A stretch of 64,000 nt of DNA from Lachnospiraceae bacterium (lineage in GTDB: Bacteria; Bacillota; Clostridia; Lachnospirales; Lachnospiraceae): the NCBI GenBank assembly GCA_017467805.1, contig JAFUKJ010000056.1, positions 19,889 through 83,888 of the forward strand. The letters run 5' to 3'. Of this stretch, positions 44,556 through 55,467 are shown one piece after another. Both the position numbers and the translations under genes were made by a program. Below the pieces are notes generated by a model that did no database searches, was not told the origin of the DNA, and saw only the letters and a program-made list of their open reading frames with translations. Each line of letters opens with the position of its first letter. Positions within the stretch are counted from its first letter, which is position 1.

Positions 44556-45350
44556 TTACTTGCCTCCCATATCTTTATGCATTCTCTGATTCGCCGCCTG
44601 ATACATCAAAATTGCCGATGCAATTGCCGCATTCAAAGATTCCACCTGTCCTGCCATCGGAATCTTTATGTATTGCGTTGCCGCATTCGCAGTCTCATCC
44701 TTCAAGCCGTTTCCTTCATTACCAATCAGGAAAGCTGTGCCTAAAGTGTAATCAGGCTCATCATAGCCTACACTATCCTTTAAGTGCGCCGCATACACTG
44801 CGACTCCTTTTTGTTTTAACACATCAATGACAGAAAGTAAATCCTCTGTTACATAATAAGGCATACGATAAATAGAACCCATGGTAGAACGAATCACCTT
44901 AGGATTGAATAAATCTGCTGTCTTTGTGGTCATAATCACACCGTGAATCCCTGCCCCCTCGCCAGTTCTTAGAATCGTGCCCAGATTGCCAGGGTCCTGA
45001 ATATCCTCTAACAGCATCAGAAATGGTGCTTCCTTAGTCAAAAGCTCCTCTAATTCATAGTGTGGTCTCTTCAATACACTTAAGATGCCCTGTGGTGTAT
45101 TGGTATCGGAAATCTTCTTAAATACATCATCCGACACTACCTCATAGCCTGTCTGCTCTAATTTATCTCTGAAATCACACTTAGCCAAAAAGGACTCTGC
45201 TACATATACTTCACGAATCCAATCAGTGGGAGCTTCCACAAACATCCTTGGACCTTCTACAATAAAAGCATCCTCTTCTCTTCGCACCTTTGCCTTCTGA
45301 CTAAGCGCTACTAATCTCTTTACCTTTGCGTTTGTCGCACTTGTAATCAT
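44556..45350 (-). CDS. SpoU/TrmH-family RNA 2'-O-methyltransferase
   Basis: 264 residues from the ATG at 45350 (AAAGGA 6 nt upstream). An N-terminal substrate-binding domain (KVKRLVALSQKAKVRREEDAFIVEG) precedes the knotted SPOUT domain with LEDIQDPGNLGTILRT (motif 1), GNEGNGL (motif 2) and IPMAGQVESLNAAIA (motif 3). The target, probably 23S rRNA as in RlmB-like proteins, is not fixed. Confidence 0.9.
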   Translation of the reverse strand: MITSATNAKVKRLVALSQKAKVRREEDAFIVEGPRMFVEAPTDWIREVYVAESFLAKCDFRDKLEQTGYEVVSDDVFKKISDTNTPQGILSVLKRPHYELEELLTKEAPFLMLLEDIQDPGNLGTILRTGEGAGIHGVIMTTKTADLFNPKVIRSTMGSIYRMPYYVTEDLLSVIDVLKQKGVAVYAAHLKDSVGYDEPDYTLGTAFLIGNEGNGLKDETANAATQYIKIPMAGQVESLNAAIASAILMYQAANQRMHKDMGGK

Positions 45351-45369
45351 ATGTTTTCCTTTCATATCG

Positions 45370-45400
45370 ATAAAGCGCCATCGAAACGATGGCGCTTTAT
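45370..45400 (-). terminator. Intrinsic terminator after pfkA
   Basis: 14-bp perfect stem (45370-45383, 45387-45400), 3-nt loop; T-rich 3' end. Confidence 0.82.
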
Positions 45401-45403
45401 TAA

Positions 45404-46378
45404 TTACTGTGACAATCTCTTACCAATCTCGTACTGGTACTCGTTAATATACTTCTTCATGCTTAAAGCCTCTTCGATATCGAAGTCTACGAACTCACCG
45501 TGTGTATAAGCTACAACTCGGTTAGACTTACCCTGACATAAGATATCTGCCGCATAAGCACCCATAATAGATGCATAGAATCTATCCTTACAGGTTGGAT
45601 GACCACCACGCTGTAAATATCCAAGGATAGTAGCTCTTGTCTCAATACCTGTAGCAGCCTCGATTCTCTTAGCCATAGAGGTTGAATGACCGATACCCTC
45701 AGCATTAATAATGATGTGGTGAGTCTTACCACGCTTTCTGTTCTCGATAATATTGTTAATAATTGCCTGCTCATTATAATCATACTTCTCAGGCAATAAG
45801 ATATCCTCTGCTCCATTAGCTACACCAGTCCATAATGCGATATAACCTGCATCACGTCCCATAACCTCGATAATAGAACATCTCTCATGAGAAGATGATG
45901 TATCTCTTACCTTATCAATCGCTTCCATAGCTGTATTAATCGCTGTATCGAAACCGATTGTGTACTCTGTACAAGCAATATCAAGGTCGATAGTTCCAGG
46001 AATACCAACTGTGTTGATACCATTTCTCGCAAGTGCCTGCGCACCACGATAAGAACCATCTCCACCGATAACTACTAATCCATCAATACCATGCTTTCTA
46101 CAAATCTCTGCACCTCTTGCCTGTACCTCAGGCTCCTTGAACTCAAGACAACGAGCTGTACCAAGAATAGTACCACCTGTCTGGATAATATCGGAAACGC
46201 TCTTACGCTCCATATCTACAATCTCTTCATTCAAAAGTCCTAAGTATCCCTTCTTGATACCCTTAACCTTAACTCCGTTTGAAATCGCTTTTCTAACAAC
46301 CGCACGAATTGCTGCGTTCATTCCTGGTGCATCTCCACCACTTGTTAATACACCAATTGTCTTAATTTCCTTAGACAT
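45404..46378 (-). CDS. pfkA: ATP-dependent 6-phosphofructokinase
   Basis: 324 residues. GGDAPGMNAAIR binds the nucleotide, GGDGSYRGA (Gly after GGD, ATP type rather than PPi type) and the catalytic loop PGTIDLDI, which has Leu where Asn is usual but keeps both Asp. MGRDAGYIALW follows. Monocistronic; a possible promoter TTGTAA-N17-TAGAAT with an A-tract spacer lies at about 46461-46489. Confidence 0.95.
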   Translation of the reverse strand: MSKEIKTIGVLTSGGDAPGMNAAIRAVVRKAISNGVKVKGIKKGYLGLLNEEIVDMERKSVSDIIQTGGTILGTARCLEFKEPEVQARGAEICRKHGIDGLVVIGGDGSYRGAQALARNGINTVGIPGTIDLDIACTEYTIGFDTAINTAMEAIDKVRDTSSSHERCSIIEVMGRDAGYIALWTGVANGAEDILLPEKYDYNEQAIINNIIENRKRGKTHHIIINAEGIGHSTSMAKRIEAATGIETRATILGYLQRGGHPTCKDRFYASIMGAYAADILCQGKSNRVVAYTHGEFVDFDIEEALSMKKYINEYQYEIGKRLSQ

Positions 46379-46524
46379 GATACTACCTCCAATCCCAAGC
46401 TATAACACTTGGCATCTCATCTATAATTCTTATTATAAGTTATACTTTTTCACATACTATATTCTAATCTATTTTTTTTTAGATTACAACAGAAAATTGA
46501 TAAAAAATTAACGCAAAAACAACT

Positions 46525-49500
46525 TTAGTACGTTTTCTTTACATTTTCCTGTCCAAACGCTTCATACAACTTATTCAATGTAGTCTCATCTGCACAGATA
46601 TTCATGTTTGGTGGAAGAGATTTCTTTTGTCTTGTCTCCTCCACATAGATAATGATACTGTCCTTACCGTCAGACTCCTTTATTGTTTCCAATAATTTAC
46701 TCTCTGATTCAGTATATGCCTGTATATTCGGAAATTTTACCCAAACCTTTGCTGCAATCTCATCAAATGATGTTATCTGCTCACATATCAGCTTACCGTC
46801 TCTATCTTCCTCAACAGACACGCGTCCCTGAATAAAGACCTTATTATCCTCCACCAGCTTATGCGCATTCTTCTCATAATCCTTTGGAAATACAATTACT
46901 TCAATACTTCCTACCAAATCTTCAACCGTCAAAAATGCCATAATCTTGTCATTCTTGGTATACTTAATCTTCTTATCTGCAATCATACCGCCAATAGTCG
47001 CCTTAGAGCCATCCTCTACTGCCACTCTTCCTGTCTCTTCATCCAGATAAAAGTCGGAAGTCTTTGCCGTAATCTTACGCTCCCATAATGCCTTATATTC
47101 CTCTATCGGATGCCCGCTGACATAGAAGCCAAGTACCTCTTTTTCAAAGCTAAGCAAAAGCTCCTTAGGATATTCGCCCACATCAGGCATCTTTATCTCA
47201 AGCTCCTGCTTATCCTCCTCCGATACAATATCAAAGAGAGACATCTGTCCTGACATCACACTTCTCTTACCATGCACGATGCTATCCAATATCTGCACAT
47301 ACACGCTCATAAGCTGCTTTCTAGTTGCGCCAAAGCTATCAAAGGCACCTGCCTTAATAAAATGCTCAATCGCCCTCTTATTGACATCATAGGAAGCTGT
47401 TCGCTCCATAAAATCCTTTAGACTATTGAACGGTCCATGCTCCGCTCTATCATTTACAATCGCATCAATCACAGGTCGTCCGATATTCTTAATGGCTGTC
47501 AGGGCATAGCGAATTGCATTTCCTGATACTGAGAAGCCTGCCTCCCCCTCATTAATATCAGGTGGTAATATCTCAATTCCCATGCTTCGACATACCATGA
47601 TATACTCTGAAACCTTGGTCGAATTATCAATAACCGAAGTCAGAAGCGCCGCCATAAATTCCACTGGATAATAGTATTTCAAATAAGCAGTCTGATATGC
47701 AACCACGGCATAGCATGCCGCATGGGATTTGTTGAAAGCATACTTAGCAAAATCCATCATGGTTCCATAAATCCCCTCTGCTACCTCCGCAGAAATACCA
47801 TTAGAAACACATCCTGGAACGCCTTCCTCTTCATTACCATATACGAAGTTTGCGCGCTCCTTCTCCATGACGCCTGCCTTTTTCTTACTCATGGCACGGC
47901 GTACCAAATCGCTTCGTCCCATGGTATAGCCGCCAAGCTCTCGCACAATCTGCATAACCTGCTCCTGATATACGATACAGCCATAGGTTGGCGACAGAAT
48001 GGACTCTAGCTGTGGACAGGCATAGGTTACCACCGCAGGATTGCTCTTACCCTTAATATAGCTTGGAATAAAGTCCATAGGACCTGGACGATACAAGGAA
48101 ATACCCGCGATAACATCCTCCAGATTCTGTGGCTTTAGCTCCTTCATAAAGTTCTTCATTCCCTGACTTTCCAGCTGGAACACGCCATCTGTTTTACCAG
48201 TTCCAAGAGATGCCAACACCTGCTTATCATCATAATCAATCGCATCTACATCTATTACAACGCCTGTGGTCTTCTCAATATTCCTAACCGCATTCTTAAT
48301 AACTGTCAGTGTTCTAAGACCAAGGAAATCCATTTTCAGCAGACCAAGCTCCTCGATGGTTGTCATGGTAAACTGCGTGGTAATCGCGCCATCACTGCCT
48401 CTTGAAAGCGGTACAAACTCATCAGCAGGCTTCTGACAGATAACAACACCTGCCGCATGCATGGAGGTATGTCTCGGAAGTCCTTCCAATCGCTTACACA
48501 TATCAATCAGAAAATGAACCTGTTCTTCCTGCTCATAGAGCTTTCTGAACTCCGGATTCATTTCCAAGGCTCTTTCTATCGTGATATTCAGCTCATTTGG
48601 TATCATCTTGGCAATGCTGTCTACATAGTTATATGGCAAATCCAATACTCGTCCCACATCACGGATAACACCCTTTGCCGCCATGGTACCAAAGGTTACA
48701 ATCTGTACAACCTTATCCGCACCATATTTCTCTTCTACATACTCGATAACCTCCTGACGTCTCTCGTAGCAGAAGTCAATATCAATATCGGGCATGGATA
48801 CTCGCTCTGGATTCAGGAATCGCTCAAAGAGCAGACTATAGCGAATCGGGTCAATATTCGTAATATGCAGACAGTAAGAAACAATACTTCCTGCTGCACT
48901 TCCTCGTCCTGGTCCTACTGGAATATCATGTTCTCTTGCCCAGTTAATAAAGTCCCATACAATCAGGAAATAATCTACATAGCCCATTTCCATAATGACA
49001 TTTAACTCATAATCAAGCTTCTTTGCAAGAGTGCCATCATCCTCAGGATAACGCTCTGCCAAGCCGTCAAAGCAAAGCTTATTTAAGTAAGTCCATGAAT
49101 CATAGCCCTCTGGTACCTCAAACTTTGGAAGCTTTGTCACACCAAACTCTATCTCTACATTACAACGGTCTGCTATCAACGCTGTATTATCAATTGCCTG
49201 TTGCGCATAAGGGAAAAGCTGGCGCATCTCAAGTTCACTTTTCACATAGTACTGTCCGCCGTCATAGCGCATTCTGTCTGTATCTGTTACCTTTTTCGCA
49301 GTCTGAATACAAAGCAGAATGTCATGGGACTGCTCATCCTCTGCATAGGTATAGTGAATATCATTGGTCGCTACCAGTGGAATATCAAGCTCCTGACTCA
49401 TGCGAAGCAATGCTGTATTTACTGTTCTCTGCTCAGGGATTCCATGATCCTGAAGTTCTAAGAAATAATTGCCCTTTCCAAAGCAATCCTCGTATTTTAA

Positions 49501-49977
49501 TGCTATCTTTTTTGCCTCATCATAAAGTCCGTTCGCAATAGCTCTCTGCACTTCACCTGCAAGACACGCAGACAGTGCAATAATGCCCTCATGGTACTCT
49601 CTTAAGACCTCCATATCTACTCGCGGCTTATAGTAATACCCTTCTGTAAAGCCCTTACTTACAATCTTCATCAGATTCGCATAGCCTGTATTATTCTCCG
49701 CCAGCAAAACAAGGTGGTAATATCTGTCCTCACCACCTGTCAGTTCCTTATCAAATCTGGAATTCGGCGCAACATACACCTCACAGCCAAGGATTGGCTT
49801 AATGCCCTGTGCCTTCGCCTCCTTATAAAAGTCTATGACACCATACATAACACCATGGTCGGTTATGGCACCACTATCCATTCCCAGCTCTTTTAAGCGC
49901 TTCACATATTCTTTTATCTTATTCGAGCCGTCCAAAAGACTGTACTCTGTATGCACATGCAAATGTGTAAATGCCAT
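46525..49977 (-). CDS. dnaE: DNA polymerase III subunit alpha (DnaE type)
   Basis: 1150 residues from the ATG at 49977 (GGGAGG upstream). The N-terminal PHP domain begins FTHLHVHTEYSLLDG; the polymerase active site has GPGRGSAAGS and PDIDIDF; tandem helix-hairpin-helix, OB-fold (TKNDKIMAFLTVEDLVGSIEV) and C-terminal parts follow. This is the DnaE1-like form; Firmicutes also carry PolC elsewhere. No strong terminator after it before the pfkA promoter region. Confidence 0.95.
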   Translation of the reverse strand: MAFTHLHVHTEYSLLDGSNKIKEYVKRLKELGMDSGAITDHGVMYGVIDFYKEAKAQGIKPILGCEVYVAPNSRFDKELTGGEDRYYHLVLLAENNTGYANLMKIVSKGFTEGYYYKPRVDMEVLREYHEGIIALSACLAGEVQRAIANGLYDEAKKIALKYEDCFGKGNYFLELQDHGIPEQRTVNTALLRMSQELDIPLVATNDIHYTYAEDEQSHDILLCIQTAKKVTDTDRMRYDGGQYYVKSELEMRQLFPYAQQAIDNTALIADRCNVEIEFGVTKLPKFEVPEGYDSWTYLNKLCFDGLAERYPEDDGTLAKKLDYELNVIMEMGYVDYFLIVWDFINWAREHDIPVGPGRGSAAGSIVSYCLHITNIDPIRYSLLFERFLNPERVSMPDIDIDFCYERRQEVIEYVEEKYGADKVVQIVTFGTMAAKGVIRDVGRVLDLPYNYVDSIAKMIPNELNITIERALEMNPEFRKLYEQEEQVHFLIDMCKRLEGLPRHTSMHAAGVVICQKPADEFVPLSRGSDGAITTQFTMTTIEELGLLKMDFLGLRTLTVIKNAVRNIEKTTGVVIDVDAIDYDDKQVLASLGTGKTDGVFQLESQGMKNFMKELKPQNLEDVIAGISLYRPGPMDFIPSYIKGKSNPAVVTYACPQLESILSPTYGCIVYQEQVMQIVRELGGYTMGRSDLVRRAMSKKKAGVMEKERANFVYGNEEEGVPGCVSNGISAEVAEGIYGTMMDFAKYAFNKSHAACYAVVAYQTAYLKYYYPVEFMAALLTSVIDNSTKVSEYIMVCRSMGIEILPPDINEGEAGFSVSGNAIRYALTAIKNIGRPVIDAIVNDRAEHGPFNSLKDFMERTASYDVNKRAIEHFIKAGAFDSFGATRKQLMSVYVQILDSIVHGKRSVMSGQMSLFDIVSEEDKQELEIKMPDVGEYPKELLLSFEKEVLGFYVSGHPIEEYKALWERKITAKTSDFYLDEETGRVAVEDGSKATIGGMIADKKIKYTKNDKIMAFLTVEDLVGSIEVIVFPKDYEKNAHKLVEDNKVFIQGRVSVEEDRDGKLICEQITSFDEIAAKVWVKFPNIQAYTESESKLLETIKESDGKDSIIIYVEETRQKKSLPPNMNICADETTLNKLYEAFGQENVKKTY

Positions 49978-50090
49978 AAGTTCCTCCCAGCATTCCAACT
50001 AAATTTGTATTTTCTATGTTCCAGTCGGATATTCTTCACAACAATCTCCCCACTAATCGATTATATCAAGTAACATAATATCTGTTTCTA

Positions 50091-50717
50091 TCATAAGCTA
50101 TTTATTGCAAATTGAAAAGAAAAAAGTAGCTCCCGCTCGAGTTCCTCTACATCTCCATGATACACAATCCCCTGCATTCCAAACTCTGCAGCTGCCTCGA
50201 TATTGGCTGGAGTATCGTCAATGAAAAGGCATTCCTGTGGTATCAAATCAAACTTCGCAAAGAAGCTCTCGTATGCCTCTCTTTCAGGCTTGAGATAGCC
50301 ATGCTCACAGGAAAGCCAGAGTCCATCCATATATGCGATAGACGGAATATTCTTAGAAAACCGATGAAAACGCGAAGCAGTATTTGAGAAAAGATAAAGT
50401 CGATAACCAGCTTCTCTAAGACGACATATCAAGTTCTCCATAGGTGGATTATCCTCGGGCAACATTCTGAACTCATCAACAAAACGCTTTACCACTTCAT
50501 GTAGCTCTATCGGCAATCGTTTACAGATTGAAACAATTGCCTCCTCATCTGTCATTGTTCCTCTATCCATAGCAAGCCACTCATCCGAACCACAGACTTC
50601 CTTCTTAAATATCGCAAATGTCTCATCTGTATCCACATATCTGTATATGCAGTCATCCAGTGTATATTTCGTTAATACATTCCCCATATCAAATACGATA
50701 GTATGAATCATATCCAT
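50091..50717 (-). CDS. HAD-superfamily IA hydrolase (YihX-like phosphatase)
   Basis: 208 residues from the ATG at 50717 (AGAGG upstream; an in-frame ATG 6 nt further is an alternative). The nucleophile is in TIVFDMGNVL, where the second motif I position is Gly, as in the YihX sugar-1-phosphatase branch; LFSNTASRF is motif II and CLFIDDTPANIEAA motif IV. The substrate is unknown. It lies between metK's terminator and dnaE. Confidence 0.82.
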   Translation of the reverse strand: MDMIHTIVFDMGNVLTKYTLDDCIYRYVDTDETFAIFKKEVCGSDEWLAMDRGTMTDEEAIVSICKRLPIELHEVVKRFVDEFRMLPEDNPPMENLICRLREAGYRLYLFSNTASRFHRFSKNIPSIAYMDGLWLSCEHGYLKPEREAYESFFAKFDLIPQECLFIDDTPANIEAAAEFGMQGIVYHGDVEELERELLFSFQFAINSL

Positions 50718-50745
50718 ATCACCTCTATTAAAGCCTGTACAAAAC

Positions 50746-50770
50746 GAGCCTTGCAACGAATGCAAGGCTC
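50746..50770 (-). terminator. Intrinsic terminator after metK
   Basis: 10-bp perfect stem GAGCCTTGCA/TGCAAGGCTC, 5-nt loop, then GTTTTG on the minus strand. Confidence 0.85.
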
Positions 50771-50782
50771 CATCTATTCCTC

Positions 50783-51970
50783 TTATAAATACTTCTTCAA
50801 AGCATCAACCTTATCGAGCTTCTCCCATGGAAGGTCAAGGTCATTACGTCCAAAATGTCCGTAAGCTGCTGTCTGCTTATAGATTGGTCTTCTTAAATCA
50901 AGCATCTTAATGATTCCTGCTGGACGAAGGTCAAAGTTCTCACGAACGATTTCTACAAGCTTATCGCCTGCAACCTTACCTGTACCAAAGGTATCAATAT
51001 TGATAGATGTTGGCTGTGCTACACCGATTGCGTAAGATAACTGAATCTCACACTTATCAGCAAGTCCTGCTGCTACGATGTTCTTTGCAACATAACGGGC
51101 TGCATATGCACCACTTCTGTCTACCTTTGTACAGTCCTTACCAGAGAATGCACCGCCGCCGTGACGAGCATATCCGCCGTAAGTATCTACAATAATCTTA
51201 CGTCCTGTCAAACCTGCATCTCCGTGAGGTCCACCGATTACAAAACGTCCTGTAGGATTGATGAAAAACTTAGTATCTGCATCAACTAACTCAGCAGGAA
51301 GAATCACATCAAATACATGCTTCTTAATATCTGCATGAATCTGCTCCTGTGTAACATCCTCATCATGCTGTGTTGATAATACAACAGCCTCAAGTCTTAA
51401 TGGCTTACCATTCTCATCGTACTCTACAGAAACCTGTGTCTTTCCATCAGGTCTCAAATACTTCAATGTTCCGTCCTTACGAACCTTTGTAAGCTGTAAT
51501 GCAAGCTTGTGAGCAAGGGAAATAGGATATGGCATATATTCCTCTGTCTCATTTGAAGCAAAACCAAACATCATACCCTGGTCTCCAGCACCGATTGCTT
51601 CAATCTCAGCATCACTCATCTTATTCTCTTTTGCTTCTAATGCCTTATCAACACCCATAGCAATATCACCTGACTGCTCATCAATTGCAGTAAATACTGC
51701 ACATGTGTTGCCGTCAAAACCATACTCAGACTTATCGTAGCCAATCTCCTTAACTGTATCACGAACAATCTTAGGAATATCCACATAAGCCTTAGTTGTA
51801 ATCTCACCTGTTACTAATACGAAGCCTGTACATGCAGCAGTCTCACATGCTACACGGCTCATTGGGTCCTGTGCTAAAAGCGCGTCAAGAATCGCATCCG
51901 AAACTGCGTCACACACTTTGTCAGGATGTCCTTCTGTTACTGATTCTGAAGTAAATAATAATTTCTCCAT
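50783..51970 (-). CDS. metK: S-adenosylmethionine synthetase
   Basis: 395 residues. [23 protein letters not shown] and [10 protein letters not shown] are the ATP/methionine signatures; GGGAFSGKD is the phosphate loop. GAGGAG precedes the ATG. Its product represses its own synthesis through the SAM-I riboswitch at 51995-52160. Confidence 0.97.
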   Translation of the reverse strand: MEKLLFTSESVTEGHPDKVCDAVSDAILDALLAQDPMSRVACETAACTGFVLVTGEITTKAYVDIPKIVRDTVKEIGYDKSEYGFDGNTCAVFTAIDEQSGDIAMGVDKALEAKENKMSDAEIEAIGAGDQGMMFGFASNETEEYMPYPISLAHKLALQLTKVRKDGTLKYLRPDGKTQVSVEYDENGKPLRLEAVVLSTQHDEDVTQEQIHADIKKHVFDVILPAELVDADTKFFINPTGRFVIGGPHGDAGLTGRKIIVDTYGGYARHGGGAFSGKDCTKVDRSGAYAARYVAKNIVAAGLADKCEIQLSYAIGVAQPTSINIDTFGTGKVAGDKLVEIVRENFDLRPAGIIKMLDLRRPIYKQTAAYGHFGRNDLDLPWEKLDKVDALKKYL

Positions 51971-51994
51971 GTCTTTCTCCTCTCTAAAATGAAA

Positions 51995-52019
51995 ATGTCC
52001 GCTTAAAATAAGCGGACAT
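51995..52019 (-). terminator. Riboswitch expression-platform terminator
   Basis: 10-bp perfect stem ATGTCCGCTT/AAGCGGACAT, 5-nt loop, then TTTTCATTTT on the minus strand. Confidence 0.88.
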
Positions 52020-52041
52020 GATTAGTTACCTGATAATCAAA

Positions 52042-52160
52042 TCCTCTTATTGTTCGATTCATATTACTATGAAATATACTCGCTCAGGTTGGCACCTTCC
52101 TTTAAGGGGTTGCCGTGGCTTCGCAGATCCTTTGTATCTCCACCACTCTGAATAAGAGAA
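52042..52160 (-). ncRNA. SAM-I (S-box) riboswitch aptamer of metK
   Basis: On the minus strand the P1 stem pairs TCTCTTATT with AATAAGAGGA. The conserved core shows AGAGTGGTGGAG, GAAGCCACGGCAACC, AAGGTGCCAACCTGAGCGAG and GAATCGAACAATAAGA, the S-box order. SAM binding should favour the terminator at 51995-52019 and shut metK off. Confidence 0.92.
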
Positions 52161-52269
52161 ATTCACAATATGGAATTGTCATATCATAATAATCATATAA
52201 TGAAAGCTATATACTGTCAATATCCAAAATGCGCTAAAGCTCTACACATATTGAGAAATTGTATCAGCA

Positions 52270-53562
52270 TCAGCCCACCTTCAGCTTAAACTTCTGCAAA
52301 TCTCTTTCTGTCTCAATCTTATCAATCTGTGCACCAAGGCTCTGAAGCTTCGCAGGGAAATCCTCGTAGCCTCTTTCAATATACTTAATATCCTCAACAG
52401 TACTAAAGCCCTCTGCTGCAAGACAAGCCATAACAAGAGCGGCACCTGCACGAAGGTCAGGGGCTGTTACATTGGCACCTGTATATCTCTCGACGCCTGT
52501 AATAATCGCAGAATTACCCTCTACTTTAATCAATGACCCCATCTTTGCCAGCTCATCAACATACTTAAAACGGTTCTCAAAAATACTCTCTGTTACAATA
52601 CTGGTTCCCTCAGCCATAGCAAGTGCTACTGTTATCTGTGGCTGCATATCTGTAGGAAATCCAGGATATGGAAGAGTCTTAACGTGTGTCGGACACAATC
52701 TCTTATTCGCCACAACTCTGACTGCATCATCTGACTCCTCTACCTCACAGCCCATCTCTATAAGCTTCGCTGTTGTGGACTCTAAATGCTTAGGAATTAC
52801 ATTCTTAACTGTAACGTCACCCTTTGTAATCGCTGCAGCAAACATAAAGGTTCCTGCCTCAATCTGGTCAGGAATAATCGCATACTCCGAACCATGAAGC
52901 TTCTCTACTCCTGTGATTCGAACCACATCTGTACCTGCACCCTTAATATTAGCGCCCATAGAGTTTAAGAAGTTTGCAACATCAACAACATGTGGCTCCT
53001 TTGCTGCATTCTCAATCACTGTCTTACCCTCTGCAAGAGCAGCAGCGAACATGATATTAATCGTTGCACCTACAGATACTGTATCGAGGTAAATATGTGC
53101 ACCTACAAGCTTATCAGCGTGTGCAATCACCATACCATGCTCTATCTTAACCTCTGCACCAAGTGCTCTAAAACCCTTTAAGTGCAAATCAATTGGTCTG
53201 CTTCCAATCACACATCCACCTGGAAGCGCAACCTCCGCATGCTTATACTTTCCAAGTAAAGCACCAAGAAAATAGTAAGAAGCTCTAATCTTACTGATAT
53301 AATCAGCATCCAGTCTTACATCTGCTATCTTAGCACCATTAATCTTTACAGAGTGTCTGTCTACTCTTTCTACAACAGCTCCAACACTCTCCATTGCCTG
53401 TAATAATACATTAGTATCACTAACATCAGGCATATTCTCTATAAATACTGTCTCATTTGCCATAATTGCAGCAGGCAGAATAGCCAATGCCGCATTCTTT
53501 GCTCCGCCAATCTCTACTTCACCGACTAACGGATTCCCCCCCTTAATTGCGTATTGTTCCAT
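52270..53562 (-). CDS. murA: UDP-N-acetylglucosamine 1-carboxyvinyltransferase
   Basis: 430 residues. First committed step of peptidoglycan synthesis; fosfomycin target. KNAALAILPA binds substrate and LPGGCVIGSRPIDLH contains the catalytic Cys, so the protein should be fosfomycin sensitive by this criterion. AGAGGTG precedes the ATG. Firmicutes often have two MurA paralogues; which one this is I cannot tell. Confidence 0.95.
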   Translation of the reverse strand: MEQYAIKGGNPLVGEVEIGGAKNAALAILPAAIMANETVFIENMPDVSDTNVLLQAMESVGAVVERVDRHSVKINGAKIADVRLDADYISKIRASYYFLGALLGKYKHAEVALPGGCVIGSRPIDLHLKGFRALGAEVKIEHGMVIAHADKLVGAHIYLDTVSVGATINIMFAAALAEGKTVIENAAKEPHVVDVANFLNSMGANIKGAGTDVVRITGVEKLHGSEYAIIPDQIEAGTFMFAAAITKGDVTVKNVIPKHLESTTAKLIEMGCEVEESDDAVRVVANKRLCPTHVKTLPYPGFPTDMQPQITVALAMAEGTSIVTESIFENRFKYVDELAKMGSLIKVEGNSAIITGVERYTGANVTAPDLRAGAALVMACLAAEGFSTVEDIKYIERGYEDFPAKLQSLGAQIDKIETERDLQKFKLKVG

Positions 53563-53768
53563 CGCACACCTCTTATATATTTTATACTCTCAATCAATCA
53601 CTATACTGTCTTACAAAATCTGTCTCACCATAGTTACAAATTTGTTAAGGTTTGTAATACTCCCTTAACTTCCCACATTATATACTATATTCCTTATTTT
53701 GTAAACTGATTGACTTCCTCGGTCATTCTTTCCTTTTTATCAGACTTTAGTACTAATTTCCCATCACA

Positions 53769-55340
53769 TTAATCCAGGTATTTTAGCGGGTCTACTGCTG
53801 TACCATTAATACGAATCTCAAAATGCAAATGCGGTCCACTGCTTCGTCCCGTATTACCACTCAGAGCAATCTTTTCCCCTTGTGCAACTCTTTGGCCTGC
53901 TTTAACCAATACCTTACTGCAGTGTCCATATCTGGTCTGACGTCCATCATCATGATTAATATAAACTGCATATCCGTATCCGCTGACCCATCCTGCCACC
54001 TTAACGGTTCCTGCATTCGATGCATATACAGGTGTACCCTTTGCTACTGCCCAGTCTACCCCCTTATGATAAGTCGATGCTCCTGCTACAGGCGCACTAC
54101 GCTTACCAAACTTAGAACTTAATCTTCCACCATTTATCGGTTTGATATAAGTCGGTGGGATAATCGTTCCCTTCTCAACAATCTTCGGTACAGCTTCTGC
54201 ATAAACCTCTTCCTTGACAATCTCTCTGCTAACTTCCTTACCATTAAGATACTCCGTAACAGCAACAACCTTACGTCTTCCTGCGGACGGTTGCTGCAGG
54301 GTTACCTGCTTAGTAGTATACCAATTATCATTGTATACATACTGTACCTCTGCCTCATAATCCTCAACGATAACCTGCTCCTCTTTCCATGAAACAGATA
54401 AATCAGGCTCAGGCATCGTAATGATAATCTCATCGTCTATGTGCAAAATCGTATCCTCATCCTCAAGACTTGGATTCATCGCAATTAAATCATCTATTGG
54501 TATATTATGCGCCAAAGAAATTTGTGATAATGTATCACCTGACACAACCTTATAAATCAGCTGTACTTCCTGCTCTTTTGTCACAAGCTCGATGGCTTCC
54601 TGTACCTCCATCAACTCATCATCAGGCAAATATGCTTCTACTATCTCTATCTTATCTGCGAAATCAATACCGATAAGGCCTTCCTTATAATCATCAAAAT
54701 CCTTCTCTACAGCAGGCTCAACAGCTTCAAACATATCATTCAATGCTGCCTCAACTCCCGCATCGCTTCTTGACTCTTCCTCTTCCACCGCTGTATCCTT
54801 CTCATAAACCTGCGGTGTTAAAACATTAACCTCTCGCGTACTGTCCAACACTAACGCTGCATCATATTCATCCAATAAATCATATTGTGCCAATGCAGCT
54901 TCCAACAATATCTGTACATTCTCATATGATGCCAGATTAACTGCCGCTTCATTAATCTTCACGGTATAGGAACGATGTAATGTTTCCTTAATACCTGTCT
55001 TAAGTGCAGTAACCATATTGGCGATGACTGTCTCGGAACTATCCAGCTCACCCCAAACAATCTCACTGCCCTCTACCTCAAGATTCGCCTCTATCAAAAC
55101 CAAATCTTCACTTTCCGATACCAGCTGCTTACGAGCCTCTATCAGATATGAATCAATTACCTCTTCATTACTGACAGCACCTACTGTCATCCCATTCAAT
55201 ATAATGGTAAAACAATTATTACCTGATTCCTCATATTCCACATAAGAAGGTAACATGAAAGCGCATATCAAAAGAACCAATGCTCCTGCTTTCATCATAC
55301 AAAGCCTAAACCTTCTATGGTAATGATGTAGTTTTTTCAT
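53769..55340 (-). CDS. Secreted M23 peptidase with LysM and G5 domains
   Basis: 523 residues from the ATG at 55340, which gives a basic start (KKLHHYHRRFR) and one hydrophobic segment (about 17-34); the upstream TTG at 55388 has no ribosome binding site. Domains: N-terminal region of unknown fold (40-255), LysM (about 260-315), G5 (about 320-390) and a zinc endopeptidase of the LytM type (about 415-520) with HKGVD and HLHFE ligands. Such proteins cleave peptidoglycan cross-links in growth, division or sporulation. It is divergent from the Y-family polymerase. Confidence 0.9.
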   Translation of the reverse strand: MKKLHHYHRRFRLCMMKAGALVLLICAFMLPSYVEYEESGNNCFTIILNGMTVGAVSNEEVIDSYLIEARKQLVSESEDLVLIEANLEVEGSEIVWGELDSSETVIANMVTALKTGIKETLHRSYTVKINEAAVNLASYENVQILLEAALAQYDLLDEYDAALVLDSTREVNVLTPQVYEKDTAVEEEESRSDAGVEAALNDMFEAVEPAVEKDFDDYKEGLIGIDFADKIEIVEAYLPDDELMEVQEAIELVTKEQEVQLIYKVVSGDTLSQISLAHNIPIDDLIAMNPSLEDEDTILHIDDEIIITMPEPDLSVSWKEEQVIVEDYEAEVQYVYNDNWYTTKQVTLQQPSAGRRKVVAVTEYLNGKEVSREIVKEEVYAEAVPKIVEKGTIIPPTYIKPINGGRLSSKFGKRSAPVAGASTYHKGVDWAVAKGTPVYASNAGTVKVAGWVSGYGYAVYINHDDGRQTRYGHCSKVLVKAGQRVAQGEKIALSGNTGRSSGPHLHFEIRINGTAVDPLKYLD

Positions 55341-55467
55341 TTCGTACCCCAATCTAAATTTCCATCTCGAAATACCTTTTAAAGGCAATCACGTCATCAT
55401 AATCACGCTACATAATCTTTAATATTTTACCAGTCTTTCAATTCCTTGTAAAGTCTCTTCATTTTCC

